This document shows positions 1 through 7,272 of a stretch of DNA of 64,000 nucleotides, piece by piece. The stretch comes from an uncultured bacterium. GTDB taxonomy: Bacteria; Bacillota; Clostridia; Oscillospirales; Acutalibacteraceae. Where the stretch lies: NCBI GenBank assembly GCA_934875675.1, contig CAKXIK010000007.1, positions 1 to 64,000 of the forward strand, given 5' to 3'. The notes under the pieces are model-generated. The model saw only the letters and a list, made by a program, of their open reading frames with translations. It did no database searches and was not told the DNA's origin. Each line of letters starts with the position of its first letter. The first letter of the stretch is position 1. Both the position numbers and the translations under genes were made by a program.

Positions 1-1
1 T

Positions 2-337
2 CTGGGCGGTTTTCCAAACAAGGAATCGATGCCGCAGGTTCTGCAGCAAAAAATAATGGAGACTGGTGAAAACGATCCATCGGAAAACAGTCGCGATTCT
101 CTGAGTGAGAAAGCAAAAGAAATGTTTGTCGGATTTTCTCCGAACGATTATGTTTTCTCTAATCAAAATGAGGAAGAGGATATGGCAGCAAGAAGAGCAT
201 ATGAGGAGGATCGTCCTCATGTTGCCGACGAACCAACCATTGTCGCATCTCAGGTAAACATCGATCAACAGCTCTCTGCGCAGGAAAGATATCAACGGGT
301 ACAAAAAAACCGCAGCGGAGCGCGACATTCAAAATGA
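2..337 (+). CDS. C-terminal part of an unidentified protein, cut by the window edge
   Basis: The reading frame is open to the left edge, so this is the 3' end of a longer gene; the first ATG inside the window is at 29 and has no clear ribosome binding site. The visible 111 residues are hydrophilic, acidic and rich in Glu, Gln and Ser, with no membrane segment and no recognised motif. It looks like a disordered C-terminal tail. It lies upstream of gyrB, where Firmicutes often carry dnaN, recF or remB, but nothing in the sequence ties it to those families. Function unknown. Confidence 0.55.
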   Translation: MGGFPNKESMPQVLQQKIMETGENDPSENSRDSLSEKAKEMFVGFSPNDYVFSNQNEEEDMAARRAYEEDRPHVADEPTIVASQVNIDQQLSAQERYQRVQKNRSGARHSK

Positions 338-364
338 TAGCGGAAAGGATCGTCGAATAATCGG

Positions 365-787
365 ATGAGTAATCACAAAAGAAGAAAAATTCCGGTGAAG
401 AAAACACCCGTTTTCACGGAAAAAAAACATGCACCTTTTTTTGCCTTGCCACGCTGTCCGGAATGCGGAAGAGTTGTTTTGTATGGCAGGATTTTGGCAA
501 AACCCATGTTTTTTTCGGAATCATGCCGCTGTGGTGCCAAACTTCGCCTTCGGCCGTCTTGGGCAAGCCTTGTGCTCTGGCTTGTTACCGTGATGATTTG
601 CATGGGAATCATTCGACTGATTATCATGGTTTCAACCGACATGATTCCTGTTTATTTCTTTACCGTCCTTTTTGTCATTGCCGCATTCTTTCTGTATCCG
701 CTCACGGTTCGGACTGGCGATAAAAAGGACAAAAAAATAAAAGAAATAAAAAATACGTCACATCTCCGTGAAAAAAACGAAAAATAA
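365..787 (+). CDS. Small zinc-ribbon membrane protein (cxxc_20_cxxc-like)
   Basis: A 140-residue protein with a basic N-terminus, a CPEC pair near residue 31 and a second CRC pair about 20 residues later, then two hydrophobic segments (about 70-90 and 97-115) and a Lys-rich tail. The spacing of the Cys pairs followed by two membrane spans resembles the small CXXC-20-CXXC proteins of Firmicutes, where the ribbon probably binds zinc. No enzymatic residues are visible. It follows the preceding gene by 27 bases and is separated from gyrB by a promoter, so it belongs to the upstream unit. The assignment to the family is by pattern only. Confidence 0.6.
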   Translation: MSNHKRRKIPVKKTPVFTEKKHAPFFALPRCPECGRVVLYGRILAKPMFFSESCRCGAKLRLRPSWASLVLWLVTVMICMGIIRLIIMVSTDMIPVYFFTVLFVIAAFFLYPLTVRTGDKKDKKIKEIKNTSHLREKNEK

Positions 788-838
788 CCGCCTTTATAAG
801 CCCATACAGCCATTTTTAAAGAAAACTTGAAAAAAACT

Positions 839-867
839 TTGGAAACCGACTCAAAATGTGCTATAAT
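839..867 (+). promoter_or_regulatory. Probable sigma-A promoter of gyrB
   Basis: TTGGAA and TATAAT are separated by 17 bases, 72 bases upstream of the gyrB start. The -10 box is perfect and the -35 box has two mismatches. Confidence 0.6.
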
Positions 868-938
868 AAAGTCTGAAGGCTGTTTTTGAAAATCGCGGAC
901 CGAACCCCGGTCGGCGAAAGAATCTGGAGGGGTCTTTT

Positions 939-2885
939 TTGGATAATAATCCTACAACACACACCGACGCTGCTTACGGCGCGGAACAAATTCAGGTACT
1001 CGAGGGGCTGGAAGCCGTTCGCAAACGCCCTGGTATGTATATTGGTTCTACCGGACCGCGCGGACTGCATCATCTGGTTTACGAAATCGTGGATAACTCC
1101 ATTGATGAAGCACTTGCCGGATATTGCGATAAGATTGATGTTGTCATCGAGCCGGGCAATATTATCAATGTGACCGATAACGGACGCGGAATTCCGGTTG
1201 GTATTCAGGAAAAAACCGGGTTGCCTGCCGTTACGGTCGTTTTTACGATTTTGCACGCAGGTGGAAAATTCGGCGGCGGCGGATACAAGGTTTCCGGTGG
1301 ATTGCACGGTGTTGGCGCTTCGGTTGTGAATGCATTGAGTGAATGGCTGGAAGTGGAAGTCTATCACGAAGGAAAAATTTATTTCCAACGGTTTGAGCGC
1401 GGCAATGCAATGTGTGCGCTGCATGTCACCGGTACGACCGAAAAAACAGGAACCAATGTCCGCTTTAAGCCGGATGGAGAAATTTTTACCGAAACACTGG
1501 AATATGAGTACGATATTCTGGCGCAAAGACTGCGGGAACAGGCATTTTTGAATGCCGGAATTCACATTGAACTGCGCGATGAACGCAACGAGCAGGAAAT
1601 TCGCAAGGAAAATTACTGCTATGAAGGCGGGCTGAGCAGCTATGTGGAATATATTCACAAAAAGCGCGGTCTGGAAGTTCTTCACCCCGATATTCTGCAT
1701 TTTACGGCAGAGGCGGCGGATCACAACTCCACCGCAGAAATTGCTATGCAGTATAACGACAGTTACAACGAGCTGATTATTTCCTTTGCGAATAATATTC
1801 ACACGACCGACGGCGGTACGCATGAGGAAGGTTTTAAGCGAGCATTAACCCGTGTGATGAATGATTACGCAAGAAAGTACGGTATCCTCAAGGATAGCGA
1901 TAAAAATCTCAGCGGCGAAGATGTGCGCGAAGGCCTGACGGCGATTATCAGCATCAAAATCAAGGAAGCACAGTTTGAAGGGCAGACAAAAGCGCGTTTG
2001 GGCAATACGGAAATCCGCGCATTGGTGGATAAAACACTTTCGGAAAAGCTGAGTGCTTATCTGGAGGAAAACCCTGCGACTGCGCGTGCAATTTTTGAAA
2101 AAGCGCTCACTGCCGCCCGTGCCAGAGAAGCCGCCAAAAAAGCGCGCGAGCTTGTGCAGCGTAAATCTGCAATGGAATCGGCTTCTCTTCCGGGTAAGCT
2201 GGCAGACTGCCAGTCCCGTGATGTAAATGAAACAGAAATTTATATCGTCGAGGGTGATTCTGCAGGTGGTTCGGCAAAAGGCGGACGTGATCGCCGTTTT
2301 CAGGCAATTCTTCCTCTTTGGGGAAAAATGCTTAACGTGGAAAAGGCGCGTCTGGACCGCGTTTACGGCAATGACAAACTGATGCCGGTTATCACGGCGC
2401 TTGGCACCGGAATCGGTGATGATTTCAATATTGAAAAGCTGCGCTACGGCAAGGTTATTATCATGGCGGATGCCGATGTCGACGGTTCGCATATCCGTAC
2501 GCTGCTGCTGACGTTCTTTTTCCGTTTTATGCGTCCGTTGATTGAACAGGGCCACGTCTATCTTGCTCAGCCGCCGCTTTACAAACTGAGCAAGGGCAAA
2601 AAGCATATTTATGCCTATACGGACAAAGAGCGCGACCGCGTCATTGAAGAGCTGGGCGGCAATGCTGCTATCCAGCGCTATAAAGGTCTTGGTGAAATGG
2701 ATCCCCATCAGCTTTGGGAAACAACGATGGATCCTGCCACCCGAACCATGCTGCGCGTGGAGCTTTCCGATGAGGATGTGGCTGCAGCGGATGAAACATT
2801 CACCGTCTTGATGGGTGATAAGGTTGAACCGCGTAAAGAATTTATTGAACAAAATGCAAAATACGCAGGAGAGCTGGATATTTAA
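939..2885 (+). CDS. gyrB: DNA gyrase subunit B
   Basis: ATPase subunit of DNA gyrase, which introduces negative supercoils as an A2B2 tetramer. The GHKL ATPase motifs are in place: EIVDNSIDEA (residues 49-58), DNGRGIP (80-86) and the glycine-rich lid GGLHGVGASV (about 120-129). The TOPRIM part shows EGDSAGGSAK and DADVDGSHIR, and the C-terminus has the usual QRYKGLGEMD. At 648 residues it is the normal Gram-positive length without the proteobacterial insert. The start is TTG, chosen because GGAGGGG lies 6 bases upstream and the frame matches the family N-terminus (EQIQVLEGLEAVRKRPGMYIG). Confidence 0.98.
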   Translation: MDNNPTTHTDAAYGAEQIQVLEGLEAVRKRPGMYIGSTGPRGLHHLVYEIVDNSIDEALAGYCDKIDVVIEPGNIINVTDNGRGIPVGIQEKTGLPAVTVVFTILHAGGKFGGGGYKVSGGLHGVGASVVNALSEWLEVEVYHEGKIYFQRFERGNAMCALHVTGTTEKTGTNVRFKPDGEIFTETLEYEYDILAQRLREQAFLNAGIHIELRDERNEQEIRKENYCYEGGLSSYVEYIHKKRGLEVLHPDILHFTAEAADHNSTAEIAMQYNDSYNELIISFANNIHTTDGGTHEEGFKRALTRVMNDYARKYGILKDSDKNLSGEDVREGLTAIISIKIKEAQFEGQTKARLGNTEIRALVDKTLSEKLSAYLEENPATARAIFEKALTAARAREAAKKARELVQRKSAMESASLPGKLADCQSRDVNETEIYIVEGDSAGGSAKGGRDRRFQAILPLWGKMLNVEKARLDRVYGNDKLMPVITALGTGIGDDFNIEKLRYGKVIIMADADVDGSHIRTLLLTFFFRFMRPLIEQGHVYLAQPPLYKLSKGKKHIYAYTDKERDRVIEELGGNAAIQRYKGLGEMDPHQLWETTMDPATRTMLRVELSDEDVAAADETFTVLMGDKVEPRKEFIEQNAKYAGELDI

Positions 2886-2886
2886 T

Positions 2887-3213
2887 ATGACGACGGTTGC
2901 CGTTAGAAAGAAGCCCAAGCTTTCAGTGATTCAACTGCTCTGGACAATTTCAATCGGGATTTTGATTGGAACGCTGCTGTTTATTTTCATTGCAATGGAA
3001 TTCTTTCAACCGCTGTTTTATCCGCCGCAATTTACATTTCTGATTGCCGTTCAATTTTTGGTCAGCTTTGTTCTGGCAGGCAGTGCAATGCTGGTGCAAA
3101 CGCTGCGCAACCGTAAAAAGAATGATCCTGCGGTCTTATTCTGGATTAAATTGGGTGCGGTTGTGGGTTGGATTGCGGAAGGAATCGTCACATTTGTGAT
3201 GCGCATGTGTTAA
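2887..3213 (+). CDS. Small integral membrane protein, unknown
   Basis: 108 residues with a basic N-terminus and three hydrophobic stretches (about 17-40, 50-70 and 84-105); the second span is followed by a basic RNRKK loop. It begins one base after the gyrB stop, so it is very likely co-transcribed and perhaps translationally coupled with gyrB; an AGGAG lies within the end of gyrB. The frame extends upstream into gyrB, but ATG 2887 is the sensible start. I recognise no family. It opens a set of small membrane proteins between gyrB and gyrA. Confidence 0.65.
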   Translation: MTTVAVRKKPKLSVIQLLWTISIGILIGTLLFIFIAMEFFQPLFYPPQFTFLIAVQFLVSFVLAGSAMLVQTLRNRKKNDPAVLFWIKLGAVVGWIAEGIVTFVMRMC

Positions 3214-3270
3214 AACCAATTTGACCAACCACAAAGAATCGTTCATGTCTAAGTTATTCCGGAGGTTTTC

Positions 3271-3789
3271 ATGGAAGAACAAATCTCATTCCGCTTGACG
3301 GAAGAAGAAATTTATCAGGCATTGCGATCCCGCGGAATTTTTCGCACACAAGGGGTCAGAGCGATTGTCCAAACCATTTTGCTTGCAGTGCTGGCAACCG
3401 GATTTTTTATTTCGTATTTTTGCTATCAGGATGGCAGCGGTCTATTTCTCGGCATCGTCAGTGCAGCGGTCATTGGAATGATCTGGATGGTTCCGTGGTT
3501 TGGGCTTCGTTCCCGGGCACGAAAATCCACACCTCAAAAAGAAGTGTGTGTGCACCTTTGCCCCGATACGCTCACCATCGGAGAAGGCGAAGGTCAGTGG
3601 GAATTTCCGCTGGATCACACGGGATTTTGTTGGCAGACCCAAACACTTCTGCTGCTGGAAACCTCATTTGGCCGCATGACGGTGATTCCCAAAAGCGCAT
3701 TTTCGGCGGAACAAGCTGAAAAGTGGCTGCCGCTGATCGCCGAAAAAACAATTGACGAAAAACCAAAGCGCAAACGACGCGGCGCGTAA
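3271..3789 (+). CDS. YcxB-like membrane protein
   Basis: 172 residues: a short N-terminal segment of the type F-x-LTEEEIYQAL, two adjacent membrane spans (about 30-50 and 58-76), then a cytoplasmic beta-rich C-terminal domain ending in a basic tail KPKRKRRG. This order, paired helices followed by a PH-like domain with a W/F-rich strand and an 'IPK.AF' segment, is the layout of YcxB-type proteins. Function of the family is unknown. The start has GGAGG nearby (3260-3264). It is the first of four related proteins before gyrA. Confidence 0.65.
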   Translation: MEEQISFRLTEEEIYQALRSRGIFRTQGVRAIVQTILLAVLATGFFISYFCYQDGSGLFLGIVSAAVIGMIWMVPWFGLRSRARKSTPQKEVCVHLCPDTLTIGEGEGQWEFPLDHTGFCWQTQTLLLLETSFGRMTVIPKSAFSAEQAEKWLPLIAEKTIDEKPKRKRRGA

Positions 3790-3846
3790 TTGTTGCAAAA
3801 AAAGACCAAAATGAAGTGAAAACCGGCACAGAAAGGAGGAGATTCT

Positions 3847-4416
3847 TTGGCATCGTTTTACGATCAGCCGCTTTTTGCCGCCACACAGTTGCTTTCCCCC
3901 GATGAGTTTGAAGACAACTGGATGGTGAGGGAAAAAGCCGTCGGAAGATTAAAATATCAAAAGATGTGGCTGGGTGTACTGACGGTGCTGAGTATCTTTT
4001 TCCTCTCTTTTGCCTTGCCGGATCTTGCACACAGTCACTGGATTCGTTCTATTACGGCGCTGACTTATGTTCTTTTTTGCATCTGTATTGCCGCTTATCA
4101 GGCAATGATTTTGCCGCGCAGGGTGCAGATGGAAGCGGTGCGCATGTATCGCACCAATCAACTGCTGCAGACGGAAAATCAGTTGATCGTTACGCGTGAT
4201 GGATATACACTGAAAAACCGTTATGAAACGCGCATTGCATACTGGTCTGAAATGGCGTTCTGCGCCGAAACAGAACAAAGCTTTGTGTATTGCGGTGGAA
4301 GAGAACGGGATCCGATGATTATCTTAAAAAATGTCATCCCTGCAGAAGAACGCGAACATTTTTCAGAAAAGATGCAGGAAACCTTTGCGGGAAGATATCG
4401 TCACATCAAGCTGTAA
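3847..4416 (+). CDS. YcxB-like membrane protein
   Basis: 189 residues with two membrane spans (about 41-58 and 67-85) and a C-terminal domain of about 100 residues that follows the same strand pattern as the other YcxB-like proteins here (LIVTRDGYTLKNRYETR, then IILKNVIPAEE). A TTG start is used, with GGAGG about 7 bases upstream. It lies 57 bases after its neighbour and belongs to the same likely operon. No catalytic residues are visible. Assignment is by domain layout rather than by a signature. Confidence 0.6.
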   Translation: MASFYDQPLFAATQLLSPDEFEDNWMVREKAVGRLKYQKMWLGVLTVLSIFFLSFALPDLAHSHWIRSITALTYVLFCICIAAYQAMILPRRVQMEAVRMYRTNQLLQTENQLIVTRDGYTLKNRYETRIAYWSEMAFCAETEQSFVYCGGRERDPMIILKNVIPAEEREHFSEKMQETFAGRYRHIKL

Positions 4417-4472
4417 CACAAATTTTTTTAATAAAATAATTGTCAATATACTCAAAACAGAAAGGCGTTATC

Positions 4473-5345
4473 ATGATGCGCTTTGAACTGAAAAAAGAAA
4501 TTGTGCTGGATGACGTTCTGCGCGCAGAGTTTGATGCGCTGGCAAAACAAACGTTTGAGCTTTCGTTTGAAGGATGGTATCAGGCAGGCTGGTGGAAAGA
4601 GAATTATAAACCCTATACGCTTTTTGAAGAAGGAAAAGCTGCGGCAAATGTTTCGGTTAATCCAATGAAATTTAAGCTGGACGGGGAAGAAAAAAGTGCG
4701 GTTCAGCTTGGCACCGTGATGACAGCGCCCCAGTACCGCGAGAAAGGATTAGCCGCGTTTTTAATGCAGACAGTTTTGCTGGAACAGAAAAGTTTGTGTG
4801 ATTGGCTGTTTCTTTTTGCAAACCGCAGCGTGCTTGATTTTTACCCCAAATTTGGTTTTTTGTCCGCACCGGAATATCGGTGTATGCTGCCGATTTCGGG
4901 AGGTTTTTCCACCGCACAAAGGCTTGATCTTTCCAAAAAGGAAGATTTTGAACGGTTTTGTGTGCATTATCAGCAGTCAAATCCTTTTTCGTTGCTGACA
5001 ATGGAGCAAAATCTTAATTTAATGATGTTTTATCTATCCTCGTTTTTGAAGGATAATGTTTTTTTTGTTCCTGAACAGGATGCCGTTATTCTTGCAGAGC
5101 AGGATGGAGAAACAATGCTTTGCTACGATATTTTTTGTCCGCAGGGAAAGGACCGTGAACAAATTTTGCGCGCAGCTGCAGCAAAAGGAACAAGAATGGT
5201 TGAATTCGGATGGTCTCCCAAAGAGACCACGGGATGCCGGGTGGAAAAATTGGCAGATGAAGACAATACGCTTTTCCTGCTGAAAGAAAAACAGGCACCG
5301 TTTGAAGAACGGCCGCTTCGGTTTCCGTTGCTCTCTCACACATAA
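4473..5345 (+). CDS. GNAT-family N-acetyltransferase
   Basis: 291 residues. The acetyl-CoA binding motif is visible as VMTAPQYREKGLAAFLMQ (about residues 80-97), followed by a helix and the strand LFLFANRSVLDFYPKFGF, which is the usual GNAT motif B with the Tyr-Pro-x-x-Gly-Phe ending. A C-terminal half of about 150 residues has no clear motif and may be a second, degenerate GNAT or SCP-like domain, as in larger two-domain acetyltransferases. The substrate cannot be predicted. ATG 4473 is chosen because AGAAAGG precedes it; ATG 4476 is equally possible. It interrupts the YcxB-like gene series. Confidence 0.75.
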   Translation: MMRFELKKEIVLDDVLRAEFDALAKQTFELSFEGWYQAGWWKENYKPYTLFEEGKAAANVSVNPMKFKLDGEEKSAVQLGTVMTAPQYREKGLAAFLMQTVLLEQKSLCDWLFLFANRSVLDFYPKFGFLSAPEYRCMLPISGGFSTAQRLDLSKKEDFERFCVHYQQSNPFSLLTMEQNLNLMMFYLSSFLKDNVFFVPEQDAVILAEQDGETMLCYDIFCPQGKDREQILRAAAAKGTRMVEFGWSPKETTGCRVEKLADEDNTLFLLKEKQAPFEERPLRFPLLSHT

Positions 5346-5443
5346 GTTTTTATCAAAAGACTAATCAAACTGCACTGCAAATGGGAAAAATTTTGGTTGC
5401 AGATGGATTCGGAATTTGTATTACATCCCAAAGAGGTGATTCA

Positions 5444-5995
5444 ATGGAAACGCCGGTTGTTTCATTTTCATTTTTAACCACGCAGGAGGATTATTGCTGC
5501 TATCAACTCGACTGTGCAAAGCTCAGCTACAGCAAACGGGACAAAACGTGGCTGACGTTAATCGGAATTGCACTGATTGCCGGCGGGGTGACCGGTGCGC
5601 TGCTTTTTTCCAATAATATTTTCAATTACTTTGCGTGGGGATTATGCATTGTTTCGGGCTTTTTAGCCGCCGGATATTTTCCGTTGTTTGAACCGGTGAT
5701 TGTTTCTCACCGTGCACAAAAGGAATACGAAGCCATCCGTGACAAAATTTCTGCCCAAACGGTGGAGTTTTGTGAAACGGGATTTCACCTGAAAAATGAT
5801 CGAATCGACGGATTTTATCCCTATCGAATTTTGCACCGTTGTCTGCGCACCGAGCATTTCATTCTTTTCTTTTTTGGCGTGGGAGATATGGTTGCGCTTG
5901 CAACCAGAACGGCACAGCCTGAAGAATTGGAAAAAGCAATGACGCTGCTGAAAGCCAATCTGGGAGAAAAATACATTGACCATTTCACCTCCTGA
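5444..5995 (+). CDS. YcxB-like membrane protein
   Basis: 183 residues with two membrane spans (about 36-57 and 62-80) and a C-terminal PH-like part ending in a segment typical of the family (GDMVALATR...PEELEKAMTLLK). AGAGGTGAT lies just upstream of ATG 5444; the longer frame from 5381 has no ribosome binding site and would add a poorly composed N-terminus. It is the third YcxB-like gene here. The position, between gyrB and gyrA, is the only functional clue. Confidence 0.62.
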   Translation: METPVVSFSFLTTQEDYCCYQLDCAKLSYSKRDKTWLTLIGIALIAGGVTGALLFSNNIFNYFAWGLCIVSGFLAAGYFPLFEPVIVSHRAQKEYEAIRDKISAQTVEFCETGFHLKNDRIDGFYPYRILHRCLRTEHFILFFFGVGDMVALATRTAQPEELEKAMTLLKANLGEKYIDHFTS

Positions 5996-6024
5996 GGAAT
6001 CAAAATTACGAAAGGAGCAGTTTC

Positions 6025-7212
6025 ATGACGGAACAGTTCCAACAACCGGCGGTTGAACAGAATCAGGTACCGCCGTCAGACTCATTGCTGATAAAAATAC
6101 AAATTTTACTCAGTGAAAATGACTATATCCATTCAAACCGAATGTTTGTTAAAGCCAGAAACCGGGGTTCGGCTGTGTTTACGGTAATTGCAGTGGTTTT
6201 GTTGATGTTTACGTTTGGTTCAGCATTAATTGTGATGATTGCGGATTCCAAGCTGGATATGACATTGCTGGTGATGGCACTTCCGCTGCTTTTGTTGGCA
6301 GTGATGCCCCTGATTCAGCGTACTCTCATTACAAGCACCGCAAAAAACAATTACCGAAAAACAGCGCAGTTGCGGCAGCCTCTGCAGGAGTGGATCTTTA
6401 ACGACCGGCTGGAGGAAATCTGGCCAAACGGACGCACGGTATTTTTGTGGACAGAGCTCGAGGGTGCTGCAGAAGATGGCGAGATGATACTGTTATGGAG
6501 TAAAATGCAGATGATGGCGTTTCCAGCACATGCTCTCAACCCCTCTGCGGCGGCGTATCTGCACAATTTGCTGCTCGCACGCCTTGGAACACGTTTTCGG
6601 GTACTCGCTCCTATTGGTGCCTGCGGAATGCTGGAAGAACCGGCGGAAAGTATGCCATTTTCTCCACTGCACGGTGCAATTTCTGCGGCAACCGATCCGC
6701 AAAGCTCTCACGAGCTTCCGCCTTATGTGGTAGATTTGAAAAATCGCGCATCCGTCAGCCGGCAAAATATTTGGATATCGGTTATTGCCGGATGTATTTC
6801 CGGACTGCTGATTGCTGCTCTTTTGAGCTTTTCTGAATACGGAGTATTTGAAATCGGTTCGTTTTTGTCCTCCCTATTGCTGTTTTGGGTCATTTATACG
6901 GTGATGATGACCATCTTTTATCGCATGATGATGAAACGAACCATAGCGGCGGCACCCCTGCTGCGGTTGATGGTGCTTCCTTCCGGCTTTGGAATGGATA
7001 CCGGAAGAAGCAGTGTCATTACTCCATGGGAGAAAATTTCTGTTTGGGAAAGCGGAACGGTGTTTAGAATCACCAATGCGGATACGCCCACACATCCACT
7101 GGAAATTAAAAAATCAGAGCTTTCTGCGGAAGGTCTGGAAGAACTGCGGCGTTTATTGATTCGCTGCTGCGGCGCAAATTATAAAAGTAAAAATGGCATC
7201 ATCCCCAGATAA
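6025..7212 (+). CDS. Duplicated (two-unit) YcxB-like membrane protein
   Basis: 395 residues that read as two copies of the same layout: spans at about 50-70 and 77-95 plus a PH-like segment (WPNGRTVFLWTELEGAAEDG), then a second pair of spans at about 250-272 and 278-300 plus another PH-like segment ending in LEIKKSELSAEGLEELRRLL. It is about twice the length of the three neighbours with a single unit, which suggests a fusion or internal duplication. A good AAAGGAG precedes the ATG. It is followed after 60 bases by gyrA. Function unknown. Confidence 0.6.
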   Translation: MTEQFQQPAVEQNQVPPSDSLLIKIQILLSENDYIHSNRMFVKARNRGSAVFTVIAVVLLMFTFGSALIVMIADSKLDMTLLVMALPLLLLAVMPLIQRTLITSTAKNNYRKTAQLRQPLQEWIFNDRLEEIWPNGRTVFLWTELEGAAEDGEMILLWSKMQMMAFPAHALNPSAAAYLHNLLLARLGTRFRVLAPIGACGMLEEPAESMPFSPLHGAISAATDPQSSHELPPYVVDLKNRASVSRQNIWISVIAGCISGLLIAALLSFSEYGVFEIGSFLSSLLLFWVIYTVMMTIFYRMMMKRTIAAAPLLRLMVLPSGFGMDTGRSSVITPWEKISVWESGTVFRITNADTPTHPLEIKKSELSAEGLEELRRLLIRCCGANYKSKNGIIPR

Positions 7213-7272
7213 ATCAAAAGCACAATTCGCGGTGTCACCTCGTTTTGTTTTCGAAAGGAATGGTTAGAAGCA

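Noticed and set aside
1845..2918. A 357-codon open frame on the minus strand opposite gyrB, and similar long frames opposite gyrA (7669-8409), pduP (55274-56632), pduC (50249-51691) and ackA (47335-48594)
   Set aside because: These lie antisense to strongly conserved genes, have no ribosome binding sites and show His/Arg/Phe-rich compositions expected of complementary frames.
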